Shown piece after piece: positions 24,446 through 33,672 of a DNA stretch of 41,465 nucleotides (positions are counted from its first letter, which is position 1; the number at the start of each line of letters is the position of its first letter). A model generated the notes under the pieces. The model saw only the letters and a list, made by a program, of their open reading frames with translations, was not told the origin of the DNA and ran no database searches. The stretch is from NCBI GenBank assembly GCA_021807595.1, contig JAKBCS010000034.1:1-41465 (forward strand), given 5' to 3'. Origin of the DNA: Planctomycetota bacterium. Lineage in GTDB: Bacteria > Planctomycetota > Planctomycetia > Gemmatales > Gemmataceae. The position numbers were made by a program, and so were the translations under genes.

Positions 24446-25246
24446 TCACGGTAGTTCGCCGCGCAAGGCTTTCAGCATCAGCGCATGAAGCGATCCGTTG
24501 GCGGCGAGTACGTCCGGCGTGTAAGGATCGTAAGGCGAGCCATCGACGTTGGTCACGATACCGCCTGCTTCACGCACTAACACCGCGCCGCCGGCCACAT
24601 CCCAGACGCGATTGTCGAACGCCCAATAGCCATCGAAACGCCCCGCGGCCAGGTACGCCAAGTTCAGCGCCGTGGATCCGGTGCGGCGAAGCGATTGCGA
24701 ACGCAGCGAGAAGTAACGCCACCAGTCCAAGATGCGCTCCTGCGCTTGTAAATCGGGAGGAAACCCGGTGGCCAAGAGCGCCGTTTCCAGCGTCGGCGTC
24801 TCACTAATTTGCAAGCGTTGCGATCCGAGCCAGGCTCCCTGCCCCTTGGCGGCGACGAACATTTCCTGCTGTCGCGGATCGAAGACGACTCCGACAACCA
24901 ACTCGCCAGCCACTTGCAGACCGATTGATACACAATAAAGAGGGCAATCGTGGACATAGTTCGTCGTGCCATCGAGTGGATCGCAAATCCATGTCGGCGG
25001 CGCGTCGGCTTCAGGGCGACTCTTCGACGCCCCCTCTTCCTCGCCCAGAAAAGCGTGTTCGGGAAATCGTTCGAGCAAGTATCCCGCGATCGTCCGTTGC
25101 GATTCGAGATCGGCATCGGTGACAAGATCGAAGCGTCCTTTCTCGCGGACTTGAAAGCGGCTGCGCCAACCCTCCAAGACCGCGCCTCCTCGCCGCGCCG
25201 CCTCGCATGCCGCCTCTCGAAACGCCGTCAGGTCGTCCGTAGCCAT
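24446..25246 (-). CDS. Inositol-monophosphatase-family phosphatase
   Basis: 266 residues, ATG with AGAGG upstream. All metal-binding motifs of the family are present: GEE at 68-70 (FLGEEEG), DPLDGTTNY at 89-97 with the catalytic Asp residues and Thr, and WDVAGGAVLV near 216. The enzymes are Mg-dependent, cytoplasmic and dephosphorylate inositol-1-phosphate, 3'-phosphoadenosine 5'-phosphate (CysQ), histidinol phosphate or fructose bisphosphate. The exact substrate cannot be read from these motifs. It converges with the DUF5666-like gene with only five bases between stops. Confidence 0.93.
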   Translation of the reverse strand: MATDDLTAFREAACEAARRGGAVLEGWRSRFQVREKGRFDLVTDADLESQRTIAGYLLERFPEHAFLGEEEGASKSRPEADAPPTWICDPLDGTTNYVHDCPLYCVSIGLQVAGELVVGVVFDPRQQEMFVAAKGQGAWLGSQRLQISETPTLETALLATGFPPDLQAQERILDWWRYFSLRSQSLRRTGSTALNLAYLAAGRFDGYWAFDNRVWDVAGGAVLVREAGGIVTNVDGSPYDPYTPDVLAANGSLHALMLKALRGELP

Positions 25247-25339
25247 GAAGTAACCTCTTCCCCACTATCGCCTCGAATATTCCTTGCGGCTATATTACAG
25301 CGTATTCGAAGGAGGGAAAGCATCTCGTGACATTACATC

Positions 25340-25402
25340 GAGAGGCCCCTTTCCCCCGGACTCAAGGGAGAGGGGCTTCTCGCTGCTACCCCTTCGCGGG
25401 GT
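25340..25402. terminator. Two hairpins after the cytochrome/WD40 gene
   Basis: Bases 25340-25355 pair with 25366-25381 over 16 positions (two G-T pairs), and ACCCC/GGGGT at 25388-25392 and 25398-25402 form a second small hairpin. They lie directly after the stop of the minus-strand gene ending at 25406. The larger one belongs to the CCCCTTTCCC/GGGAGAGGGG type that also occurs at 11747 and in the riboswitch. There is no T-run. Confidence 0.5.
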
Positions 25403-25405
25403 TTG

Positions 25406-26815
25406 CTATTTCTTCGCCGGTTGGGCATCCGGCGGCGTCAGCGATTTGAGGAGTTGGCCGTTCGTGCCGTTGTACAGCCGGACGATCCCTTCTTGCCCTC
25501 CGGCGGCGACAAGCGCTCCGTCGGGGCTTACGCTCAGCGCGTAGAGGAAATCGGTACTGCCGCTAAAATTGCGCGTATTGCCGCCGTTAATGTTCCAGAA
25601 TCGCACCGTTTGATCGCCGCTGCAGGTTGCGAACTGATCGGTCTTGCCGACGAAGAGCAAGCGCGTCACTTGCTTGCCGTGGCCGTTGATGGTGCGAACC
25701 TGCTCGCCCTTCTCGAAGTCCCATATCTTAACGACATTGTCCGCGCCTGCCGAAGCCAACATCTTGCCGTCTGCCTGCCAATCCACGCCGAGGACGTGGT
25801 GCGTGTGTCCCTCGAACGCCTTGAGGAATTTGCCGCTGGGCACCTCGAATGTTTTGACGAACTTGTCGGCGGCGCAAGTGGCCAACTTCTTGTCGTCGGG
25901 GCTGAAGCTGACGCCGAACACCGTGTCGCTGTGGCCGTTCTTAATATCGACGACCACTTTGCCGCTGGCGATCTCGAAGATCTTAATCTCGCCATCGCCG
26001 GTCGGCGCGCCGCCGCCTGTGGCCAACATCTTGCCGTCGTGCGAGAAGGCCAAGGCCACGACGCGATCGACGAAGCCGGTCAAGCGCCGAGCGATGGTTC
26101 CCTTGTCCGCGTCCCACAAGACGACTTCCTGGAACGCCCCGGAGGCCAGCGTTTTGCCGTCGGGACTGTAGGCCAGCGATTCGACGATCGACAGATGAGC
26201 TGCCTTGAGCGGCTTCTTGTCCGGCGCGGTCAACTGCGGATCGAGCAATTCGCGGAGATGTTTGCCGGAGGCGGCTTCATAGATGTGAAGCCGATTCCCG
26301 CGCGAGGCCGCGACTTGTGCCTTGTCGGGGCGAACGGCGACGCCGAGGATGGGGTGAACATTGGCCGGTGGGCCGGTGACGATCACCTTGGGCCGTTCGC
26401 GCCGGCTTGTCGGCGCTTTGGCACCTTGATCGATCCACAATTTGAGGAGAGCCAATTCCTCCGGCGTCAGGGGTTCCTCGCCCTTGGGAGGCATAGCCGG
26501 TTTGAGGGTCTTGCCGGCCAACTTGACGATGAGACTATCGGCGGATTTGCCGGACACGAGCGGTACTCCGCGCTTGCCCCCCTTCAACATCGTTTCGTAA
26601 CTGCCGAGATCGAACTTCCCTTCCTTGATGTTGTCGCTATGACAAACGGCGCACTTGTTGACCAGGATCGGTTCGATGTCCTTGTCGTAGAGTACCGGCT
26701 CGGCGCGTTTCAGTTCGACGACAGCGATGGGCTGCACGGGCTTGGATTTTTTCTCCTGCGCGCTCGTGAGAGCGGGAAGCAAGGCGAGAAGAGACAGCGA
26801 AAGCAAGAACCGCAT
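25406..26815 (-). CDS. Exported cytochrome c-type (planctomycete) plus WD40 beta-propeller protein
   Basis: 469 residues, AAGGAG upstream of the ATG. Signal peptide (MRFLLSLSLLALLPALTSAQ), then a heme-c-type domain with C55-x2-C58-H59 (NKCAVCHSDN) and a methionine-rich distal part (LKPAMPPKGEEPL), the pattern of planctomycete cytochrome C domains. From about residue 155 to the end come seven or so WD40 repeats (SPDGKTLASGAFQEVVLWD, KLATCAADKFVKTFE, MLASAGADNVVKIWD, FATCSGDQTVRFWN). It probably sits in the periplasm or on the surface and may link electron transfer to protein binding. Whether heme is bound is not proven. It lies upstream of nothing but repeats on its strand and downstream of the giant PPC-type gene. 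Confidence 0.92.
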   Translation of the reverse strand: MRFLLSLSLLALLPALTSAQEKKSKPVQPIAVVELKRAEPVLYDKDIEPILVNKCAVCHSDNIKEGKFDLGSYETMLKGGKRGVPLVSGKSADSLIVKLAGKTLKPAMPPKGEEPLTPEELALLKLWIDQGAKAPTSRRERPKVIVTGPPANVHPILGVAVRPDKAQVAASRGNRLHIYEAASGKHLRELLDPQLTAPDKKPLKAAHLSIVESLAYSPDGKTLASGAFQEVVLWDADKGTIARRLTGFVDRVVALAFSHDGKMLATGGGAPTGDGEIKIFEIASGKVVVDIKNGHSDTVFGVSFSPDDKKLATCAADKFVKTFEVPSGKFLKAFEGHTHHVLGVDWQADGKMLASAGADNVVKIWDFEKGEQVRTINGHGKQVTRLLFVGKTDQFATCSGDQTVRFWNINGGNTRNFSGSTDFLYALSVSPDGALVAAGGQEGIVRLYNGTNGQLLKSLTPPDAQPAKK

Positions 26816-26840
26816 GCGAGTAGCTCCTTGTTATGTTCGG

Positions 26841-26894
26841 TTAGCCGCGACGCGGAGCGCGGGGCCGTCGTGCGGCGCTCCGCGACGCGGCTAA
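26841..26894. repeat. Dispersed palindromic repeat R1, copy 2
   Basis: Bases 26841-26860 (ttagccgcgacgcggagcgc) and 26875-26894 are reverse complements with one mismatch. The same core occurs at 541-568 and 38549-38576. It lies upstream of the cytochrome/WD40 start. Confidence 0.8.
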
Positions 26895-26913
26895 TCGGGG
26901 ATCGTCTCGATTA

Positions 26914-26950
26914 GCTCTCGTTCCCACACGAAAGCGTGGGAGCGAGAGGC
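26914..26950. terminator. Hairpin after the PPC-type gene
   Basis: GCTCTCGTTCCCAC (26914-26927) pairs with GTGGGAGCGAGAGGC (26936-26950) with one wobble and one end mismatch. It begins directly after the minus-strand stop at 26951. It may terminate that transcript or be another member of the repeat set. Confidence 0.5.
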
Positions 26951-29548
26951 TCACTTCACCACATTGACATTCAACTTCACTTCGTGAATCGTCGGATGGC
27001 CCTGATATATCGCCGTGGCGCGGACGATCAGGTTTGCCGCGTTCGCCGGCATCGCTCCTGCCTTGACGATCAGCTTTGTCTCATCCTTGCCGGCGGGGAT
27101 GACGGCGTCGGCGACGGTGAATCCCTTCGCGCCGGCGGGTAGAACGACTTGCACCTTGAACTCGCCCTCATAACCGAATTGCCGCGCGACGCGCACCACG
27201 ACTTCGGCTTGCATGCTCGTCTTGACCGACACGTTCGGGGTGGGAAGGGATAGAGTGGCCAGTGTTTTCGGCAGAATCGTCAGCGTCACCGGAGCGGAGG
27301 GTAGGACAACGAGCGTATTGGGCTTCTGCTTGGCCATCGGATCTTTGTTATAGGGCATCTGCGTTTGCGAACGCAGCACGAGAGTATAGTTGCCCGGCGG
27401 TACGTTGGCCGGGACGTTGATGGGGAGCGAGCCTTCGTTGGCATTGGCAGCGATGGTGATGGGCTGATTGTTATTGATTGTCAATCCCTTGGGTAACTCG
27501 GTTGGGATCGCCTGCACGGTCAACGGTGTTTTGAAGTCCGGCGAGATGCGAGTCAGTTTCACCTTGAGAGTTCCCTTGTCGCCTTGAACGATGGCCGGCT
27601 TATCGAGACTGGGAGCGAGGCTGTACGGCGCGCCGGGCCTCACCGCCAACATCAAAGTGCGATCGATGCGGCTGATGGTGGGGATGTTTTGTCCTTGGGG
27701 CATGGGCCAAACGATGCTGGCCGAGCGCGCCGAGCGTACGACTTTTTCGCCCCGAATGGAGGCCGTGCCAAGAATCTTGATGTTCCCCGTCCACGCTGCC
27801 GCGCTGGGGGCGGCGGAGACGACGAAGCACGATTCCCTCAAGTCGCCGCCAACAGTTTGCGGCGCGATGCTCACGCCAGGCGGCAACCCCTCGGCCGTGA
27901 TGGCTATGTCGCCGACGAAGCCGTCCTGTCGCAGCGCAAAGATCGTGAACGATTCTTGGCTGCCGGCCAGCACCGTCGTGGCGGCGGGGCGATATTCCCC
28001 CGTGGCCAGAGCGACGAGATGAAAGTCCGGCCGCGGCGCGGTGATGCGGACGCGATAGAAGTGGCGCGGCTCGGCTATCGTGTCCGCCAAGCGGCTGCTG
28101 ACCATCAACTGATATTTACCGTCGGCGGGAGCCACGAAGCGATACGATTGCGGATCTTCGCTGCGCGTGTAAAACTTACGACTAATTATATCCTGATTGT
28201 CGTCGGATTCTTTCAGGTCGGTTTTGTCGGTGCGAAGCATGAAATAGGTGAACGTCGGCGCACCCTGCCGATCGCTGATAATCTCGATGTTGTAGGTGTC
28301 GCCTTTTTTCGCAGAGAAAGTATACCAATCGCGGTCGCGCAGCTTTTCGATGTGTCCGGCAATCTCGCACGGCAGCGAAACGACCTGCGCCGTTTCCGGC
28401 GTCTCATTATTGCCGTTGTCCAGGACAACCGGAGCGGAAGCGAGACCGATCAAGAACGGATTGGAGGAGCCGCTCGCGTTTCGCAAACGATATTCGAAGC
28501 CGTCGAGTCCCGCCATCTTCGGGACGATGGAGCCGCTAAAGCTTAATTGGCCTCCTTCGTTCGTTCCCTGGGGCACAGTAGGCGCGGTTATGTTCAGAGT
28601 GATTTTTTCCAGCACCCGATCGCCGACGAGAGCCGATGGATCGAGCTTCCCGCCCGGTAGGTTGCGACCGTAGACGGTGACGTTGGCCGTCTTCCCCGCC
28701 TCAATGGCGCACGGGAAGATCGCATCGATCCACGGCGCGTTGCTGAGCGTGAGACGATAAAAATGCTCGGCGGTTCCCTGCGTGTGCGTGAAGTGGTACA
28801 GACGAACGAAATAGTCGCCGTCTTCGGACAACGTGTAATCGGCGACGGCGTCGTTGCCATTGTAATCGCGACCGGAGGTCAGTTGGCTCCCTTTGGCGTC
28901 GTATAGCTCGAGACCGGGGTGAAAGCGACTATCGATGCTGGAAGCGAGACAACTCAGCACGACACGTTGCCCTTTCTTCCCGCTAAAGACGTAGTAATCG
29001 ACATCGGTGGGATTGGCCATCGAGCCGTCGATTGTCGTATCGATCGAGACGCGCTGCGCCTGATCCACGTCGTTGTTCGGCTCTTTTTCGAGGATCTCGT
29101 TGAGATCGCCGGCGACGAAAGCGCGCGGATTGCTGACGCCCCATTTGTTGACGAAGCGAACGTCGTGAATGCCGAGTGGTACATTGGGAGCAAGCGTCAC
29201 CTTGAAACGGCTCACCACAGGCTTGCCCATGCCGGGCTTGGGTTTTTTGGCCTTGGGATCGGGAGGCGGAGGCGGGGGAGTCGGCCCCGCAATCGGCTCG
29301 GCCTTGATGCCGGGATGACTGAACAACAGCTGTTCGGGATCTTCGAGATCGGTGCCGGTGAAGGTGACTTCGACGCTGGTGCCGATCTTCGCGCCCGGAG
29401 GCATGACGGTCATCAAGCGCGGAGTGGGTAGATTGGAGCCGGCCTGCCGCTGAGCATAAACGGGTCGGGCCAAAAGCGCGCCGACACCGGCGAGCAAGAC
29501 GATCCCAGCGCGACGTATCGCCGGCATGGAACGAAGCTTCGTCATCAT
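26951..29548 (-). CDS. Large exported protein with pre-peptidase C-terminal (PPC)-like domains
   Basis: 865 residues from ATG 29548, chosen because AGGAG lies about 10 bases upstream; the longer frame to 29614 has no ribosome site. A signal peptide (AGIVLLAGVGALLARPVYAQ) is followed by an IPT/Ig-like segment (LMTVMPPGAKIGTSVEVTFT), a Pro-rich hinge, a PPC domain (ILEKEPNNDVDQAQRV ... DVDYYVFSGKKGQRVVLSC), a second unit (NNETPETAQVVSLPCEIAGH ... RDWYTFSAKKGDTYNIEI) and several beta-sandwich domains to the end. EPNND plus DxDxYxF is the PPC signature. Such proteins are abundant at the planctomycete surface. No protease catalytic domain is seen; a substrate-binding or structural role is likely. 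Confidence 0.88.
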   Translation of the reverse strand: MMTKLRSMPAIRRAGIVLLAGVGALLARPVYAQRQAGSNLPTPRLMTVMPPGAKIGTSVEVTFTGTDLEDPEQLLFSHPGIKAEPIAGPTPPPPPPDPKAKKPKPGMGKPVVSRFKVTLAPNVPLGIHDVRFVNKWGVSNPRAFVAGDLNEILEKEPNNDVDQAQRVSIDTTIDGSMANPTDVDYYVFSGKKGQRVVLSCLASSIDSRFHPGLELYDAKGSQLTSGRDYNGNDAVADYTLSEDGDYFVRLYHFTHTQGTAEHFYRLTLSNAPWIDAIFPCAIEAGKTANVTVYGRNLPGGKLDPSALVGDRVLEKITLNITAPTVPQGTNEGGQLSFSGSIVPKMAGLDGFEYRLRNASGSSNPFLIGLASAPVVLDNGNNETPETAQVVSLPCEIAGHIEKLRDRDWYTFSAKKGDTYNIEIISDRQGAPTFTYFMLRTDKTDLKESDDNQDIISRKFYTRSEDPQSYRFVAPADGKYQLMVSSRLADTIAEPRHFYRVRITAPRPDFHLVALATGEYRPAATTVLAGSQESFTIFALRQDGFVGDIAITAEGLPPGVSIAPQTVGGDLRESCFVVSAAPSAAAWTGNIKILGTASIRGEKVVRSARSASIVWPMPQGQNIPTISRIDRTLMLAVRPGAPYSLAPSLDKPAIVQGDKGTLKVKLTRISPDFKTPLTVQAIPTELPKGLTINNNQPITIAANANEGSLPINVPANVPPGNYTLVLRSQTQMPYNKDPMAKQKPNTLVVLPSAPVTLTILPKTLATLSLPTPNVSVKTSMQAEVVVRVARQFGYEGEFKVQVVLPAGAKGFTVADAVIPAGKDETKLIVKAGAMPANAANLIVRATAIYQGHPTIHEVKLNVNVVK

Positions 29549-29846
29549 CGCGGATCTCTCCTGAAAGTACAGAATCCGAAAAATCGGTCGGCGGGGCACT
29601 ATGGCAGGCAGCAATACTTCTAACGGTGGGAGTTCGAGTTCGCCGGAAAGGGGGAAGACCAGCGATAGACTCGATCACTAATGGCATCGTAAACACTGAC
29701 ACGGCCACGGTCAAGGATTTCTTTTCATCTTTTGCGCGGCGAGTCGGACGCCGGCGATAGACGAAAACGCCCAACCATCGGCTTGACCCTCGCCGTCTCT
29801 GTGCGATAATCCGAAAGGAACGGGTATCCATCGGGCGAGTTGGAAC
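29549..29846. other. Divergent intergenic region
   Basis: 298 bases between the divergent PPC-type gene and the WD40 kinase-like gene. It must hold both promoters, but I find no consensus box pair that I would defend, no RNA gene and no repeat. Confidence 0.5.
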
Positions 29847-32297
29847 ATGCTCAAACTACTGAATTGCCCCCAAGGGCATTATTGGGAGACGGCCAGCGCC
29901 ATCGGCGAGGATGCTTCGGAGTTCTGTCCGACATGCGGTAGGGCTGCCGAGTCGCTGTCCTGGTTCGATCTCGCTCCCTCCGAAGAAGCCGTGCGCACGC
30001 CTGCCGAACCGCCTTCGCCACTGCCGTTGCGGGATGCTTCGGGCCGACCCGTGGTTGCCGGATACGAAATCGTGCAGGAGCTTGGCAAAGGTCCAACGGG
30101 GGTCTGTCTGTATCGCGCGCGGCAGTTGGTCGTAAACCGTACCGTATTGCTGAAAGTCGTGTTCGCCAAGGACGATCCCGGTCAACTCGCCTGGGGATGT
30201 TTGCGCAACGAGGCGTCCGCGCTGGGACGGCTCGACCATCCGAACATCGTGCAAATCCACGACGCCGGCGAGCGCGAGCGGCAATTGTTCTACAACGCCG
30301 TCGAAGCTGTCGAGGGATCGACTTTGGCCGAACGAATCGATGGGAAACCGTTGCCGATACGCGAGGCGTTGGCTCTCGTCGAGACGCTGGCGCGAGCCGT
30401 CCATCGAGCGCATCAACAGCATATCCTCCATCGCAATTTGAAGCCGTCCAGCATTCTGTTCCCAAAAACCGAAAACGAGACGAGCGGGACGACTTTGCCG
30501 AGCGAAGGGTATCGGTGCGTGAAAATCACCGACTTTGGCTTGGCGCGCAAGCCGATCGAAGGCGATGCCTCCGATGTGGAGTTGCAGGGTGAGTTGCCGT
30601 CCTGGCTTTCCCCGGAACAGGCGTGGGGTCGCGCGAAGGACATCGGGCCGGCCACGGATGTGTACGCCCTGGGAACGATCCTCTATCACGCGCTGACGGG
30701 TAGACCGCCGTTTCAAGAGGCCACAGTCTCCGAGACGATCGATGCCATCCAATGCCGCGAACCGCCTCGCTTGCCGCGTGTCTCCCGCGATGTGTCGGCG
30801 ATCTGTTTCAAGTGTCTCGCCAAGCAACCGCGCCGCCGCTACGACTCCGCTTTGGCGTTGGCCGAAGACATACGCCGTTGCCTCGAAGGGCGTCCCGTCG
30901 AGGCACGCTTTGTCGGCAACAACGAGCGCCTGGGCAAATGGCTGCGTCGCAATCGTCGCGGCGTCGGGCTGTTGCTTTTCGGCCTCGCGTTGGGCGGATG
31001 CCTGGTTTGGATGGTGGCGGATAGCAAACCTTCCGCCTCGCACGCGTCGTCGTCCGATCTGAATTATGGACAAAACCTTTCGCAGATGTCGTTGGATTTG
31101 CAGAAGGCCGTCAAGCAACGGGATAAGGCAGAGTACCTGGGCAATCTCTTCTTGGCCCAGCGCGCAACCGAAGGAGAACGCGAGGGGACGCACCCACAAG
31201 AATTCCTGTCGCGTTGTCCGTCCTCGTTGCGCCATTGGGAATGGCACTATTTCCGCAGTCGCTTGTCGGGCACTCTGCGAACCGCCGAGTTTAATGCGGA
31301 GATGCCGATTCATTGTATCCAGGTCAGTGAAGACGGCCGTTATTTGGCCGCTGGAGGGGGCAGCGAATCCGACGGTGGCCGCCCGCCGGCGCGCGGCGAA
31401 GTGCGAATATGGGACTTAGAAAGTCGCAAACTCTTTTGGCATTGGACATTCGCCGAGCCTGTGCGCAGCCTTGCCTTCGACCGCAACGAAGGGTTGGCCA
31501 TCGTTTGTGGTAGTAAGGAGGGCAATCGTAGAGGCACCGTTCTCGTGCGCGATCTGAGGGCCGAAAAGCCGCGCTTTCCGCCGCGTTCGTTTGCCGGAGC
31601 CAACCCTATCTCCACGACCATCTCTTCCAATTCTGAAATTATGGTGGTGATGACCGATGACGCGCGGCTGCATTTGTTGCGCTGCGATCGTGGAGCCGAG
31701 GTCGGAAACTTTGCAATCTTGACACAAGTTCGTAAGCCGCGCGAATGGCTGGGGCGCTTGGTGTCGTGGAATGAATCGCCCAATCGGATAAAAATGGCGT
31801 TGATAACTCCCGATGGAGGCCAAGCCTTCGTCTTGGAAGACGCGCGAATTCCCACTCGACCGGTACCGCTGGACAGCAACATCATCGCATCGTTTCTCTC
31901 TCTCGCCTCAGCCCCAGGCGGATTGAATGTTGCCGTCGGAGCAAGCGATCATCGCATCCATTTGTACGATCCGCGCGTGCCACGACCGGCGGCGGGGCTG
32001 AGCGGCCACCGGAGCGCCGTCACCGGACTTTCGTTCAGCGACGACGGCAAACGCCTGGTCAGCTGCGGGCAAAACGGCACGGTGCGAATTTGGGACGTGG
32101 AAGACGGCTTCGAGCTGCTTTCTCTACCCGGCTATGCCTCCGCATCCGGCGTTCTCTTTCATTCTACCCCGGATGGACTACCGCCGGGCGTCAGTCTCGA
32201 TCGTGCTGCGATTCCGCAGCGGCTCTTCATCGCTCACGAAAACAAGGTGACGATGCTCGATCCTCCTCGGCATCTCGATCGCGTATTTGGAAGGTGA
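29847..32297 (+). CDS. WD40 protein with degenerate Ser/Thr kinase domain (HRN instead of HRD)
   Basis: 816 residues. A small zinc-ribbon-like start (C7, H11, C27, C30) is followed by a kinase fold from about residue 73: a weak glycine loop (ELGKGPTGVCLY), Lys103 (LLKVV), HRN at 195-197 (ILHRNLKPSS), DFG at 229-231, and LSPEQAW in place of APE. The catalytic Asp of HRD is Asn here, so phosphotransfer is doubtful; it may be a pseudokinase or very slow enzyme. One membrane helix at about 371-392 (GLLLFGLALGGCLVWMVA) is followed by a propeller outside the membrane with WD40 units (HCIQVSEDGRYLAAGGG, AVTGLSFSDDGKRLVSCGQN). It probably reports an external state inward. Confidence 0.9.
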   Translation: MLKLLNCPQGHYWETASAIGEDASEFCPTCGRAAESLSWFDLAPSEEAVRTPAEPPSPLPLRDASGRPVVAGYEIVQELGKGPTGVCLYRARQLVVNRTVLLKVVFAKDDPGQLAWGCLRNEASALGRLDHPNIVQIHDAGERERQLFYNAVEAVEGSTLAERIDGKPLPIREALALVETLARAVHRAHQQHILHRNLKPSSILFPKTENETSGTTLPSEGYRCVKITDFGLARKPIEGDASDVELQGELPSWLSPEQAWGRAKDIGPATDVYALGTILYHALTGRPPFQEATVSETIDAIQCREPPRLPRVSRDVSAICFKCLAKQPRRRYDSALALAEDIRRCLEGRPVEARFVGNNERLGKWLRRNRRGVGLLLFGLALGGCLVWMVADSKPSASHASSSDLNYGQNLSQMSLDLQKAVKQRDKAEYLGNLFLAQRATEGEREGTHPQEFLSRCPSSLRHWEWHYFRSRLSGTLRTAEFNAEMPIHCIQVSEDGRYLAAGGGSESDGGRPPARGEVRIWDLESRKLFWHWTFAEPVRSLAFDRNEGLAIVCGSKEGNRRGTVLVRDLRAEKPRFPPRSFAGANPISTTISSNSEIMVVMTDDARLHLLRCDRGAEVGNFAILTQVRKPREWLGRLVSWNESPNRIKMALITPDGGQAFVLEDARIPTRPVPLDSNIIASFLSLASAPGGLNVAVGASDHRIHLYDPRVPRPAAGLSGHRSAVTGLSFSDDGKRLVSCGQNGTVRIWDVEDGFELLSLPGYASASGVLFHSTPDGLPPGVSLDRAAIPQRLFIAHENKVTMLDPPRHLDRVFGR

Positions 32298-32354
32298 TCG
32301 ACGGATAGTTAATTAGAGGATCGTTTTTATCCTTTTCACGAGAGGCGCATTCTT

Positions 32355-32936
32355 ATGGCGGTAAAGAAGATTCTTATGTTGGTCGGCGATTACGTCGAGG
32401 ATTATGAAGTCATGGTCCCATTTCAGGCGCTGTCGATGATCGGCCACACCGTTCATGCGGTTTGTCCCAACAAAACGGTGGGGCAGACGGTGCGCACCGC
32501 CATCCACGACTTCGAGGGCGATCAGACGTACAGCGAGAAACGCGGCCACGATTTCTCTCTCAACGCCAATTTCGCCGATGTGCGTCCGGAATCTTACGAC
32601 GCCCTGGTGATACCCGGCGGCCGCGCTCCGGAGTATCTGCGCCTCAACGAAGACGTCTTGCGCATCGTGCGCCACTTCGCCGAGAAGAACAAACCGCTGG
32701 CTGCCATCTGTCACGGTGCGCAGCTGCTGGCCGCCGCGGGCGTCTTGCGGGGGCGGAGTTGCTCGGCCTATCCCGCCGTCGCTCCCGAAGTGGTGAGCGC
32801 CGGCGGGAAGTGGGTGGATGTCGGTTTCGACCGGGCGCACATGGACGGATCTCTGGTCACGGCCGCCGCCTGGCCGGCGCACCCTCAATGGCTGGCACGC
32901 TTCCTCAGCATTCTGGGCACGCACATTGAACTATAA
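32355..32936 (+). CDS. DJ-1/PfpI-family protein
   Basis: 193 residues with the class-I glutamine-amidotransferase-like fold: [15 protein letters not shown] carries Glu15, [13 protein letters not shown], and the nucleophile elbow [10 protein letters not shown] with Cys119-His120. The family includes PfpI/YhbO-type stress proteins reported as proteases, glyoxalases or deglycases; the true activity is debated. It has no signal peptide, so it is cytoplasmic. The HAD phosphatase gene follows after 34 bases, making an operon likely, and both could repair or detoxify metabolites. A weak hairpin (AGGAT/ATCCT, 32317-32333) separates it from the kinase-like gene. Confidence 0.94.
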   Translation: MAVKKILMLVGDYVEDYEVMVPFQALSMIGHTVHAVCPNKTVGQTVRTAIHDFEGDQTYSEKRGHDFSLNANFADVRPESYDALVIPGGRAPEYLRLNEDVLRIVRHFAEKNKPLAAICHGAQLLAAAGVLRGRSCSAYPAVAPEVVSAGGKWVDVGFDRAHMDGSLVTAAAWPAHPQWLARFLSILGTHIEL

Positions 32937-32970
32937 CATTTTGCCCATATCTCTATCGGGAAAGATCCTC

Positions 32971-33642
32971 ATGCACGTTTGCTTGTTCGATATCGACGGC
33001 ACCCTGATCGCCAGCGGCGGCGCGGGCAAGGCCGCCCTGGAGGCGGGACTGGTCGAAGAGTTCGGCGTCCCCTTACAACTCGACAAACTCCAGCTGAGCG
33101 GTCGCACCGACCGATCCATTCTGGTCGATCTGTTGCGCCTCCACGACCTCAACTCCACGCCCGGAAACTACGCCCGTCTGCGCGATGCCTATCTTCGCCA
33201 TTTGCCTCGTTACTTGCACGCCGGACGCATTTTGCCCGGTATCGCCGCACTGCTGAACCATCTCGCCGGACGCGACGATGTCGCCGTCGGGCTGCTCACG
33301 GGCAATGTCCGCGCCGGTGCAAGGGTCAAACTCGGCTTCTTCGGACTGACCGAACACTTCGCCTTCGGCGGCTACGGCGATCTCCATCTCGACCGCGACG
33401 ACGTGGCGCGGGAAGCGCTCGACGAAGTGCGAAATCGCTTCAATGGCTCGATTCGAGAAGAGAACATTTGGGTGATCGGAGACACCCCCTTGGACGTGCG
33501 CTGCGCTCGCGCAATCGGCGCGCGCGCGGTGGCCGTGGCTACCGGCTGGCACGGCGCGGAGGAATTGGCGGCGAGCCAACCCGACTTGCTGTTCGACGAT
33601 TTATCCGACGCCGCTCCGCTGCTTGCCGAGTGGGAATCGTGA
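32971..33642 (+). CDS. HAD-superfamily phosphatase (phosphoglycolate phosphatase-like)
   Basis: 223 residues from ATG 32971; the frame is open to 32818 but overlaps the previous gene. Motif I is LFDIDGTL (Asp7 nucleophile, Asp9 acid), the cap is helical (AGKAALEAGLVEEFGVPL), motif II lies at GLLTGN, and motif IV at WVIGDTPLDVRCA. The arrangement matches the Gph-like group of Mg-dependent phosphatases acting on small metabolites such as 2-phosphoglycolate. The substrate cannot be fixed. It is co-directional with the DJ-1-like gene and converges with the DUF1559 gene. Confidence 0.93.
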   Translation: MHVCLFDIDGTLIASGGAGKAALEAGLVEEFGVPLQLDKLQLSGRTDRSILVDLLRLHDLNSTPGNYARLRDAYLRHLPRYLHAGRILPGIAALLNHLAGRDDVAVGLLTGNVRAGARVKLGFFGLTEHFAFGGYGDLHLDRDDVAREALDEVRNRFNGSIREENIWVIGDTPLDVRCARAIGARAVAVATGWHGAEELAASQPDLLFDDLSDAAPLLAEWES

Positions 33643-33672
33643 CGTTGCCATCCTTCACTATCCGAAAGAAAC

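Noticed and set aside
25403-26914. 503-codon plus-strand frame opposite the cytochrome/WD40 gene
   Set aside because: The minus-strand frame has signal peptide, CxxCH and WD40 repeats. The plus frame is a composition artefact of GC-rich DNA.
29856-31313. 485-codon open frame opposite the WD40 kinase-like gene
   Set aside because: Shadow of a real plus-strand gene with kinase and WD40 motifs; no recognisable features of its own.
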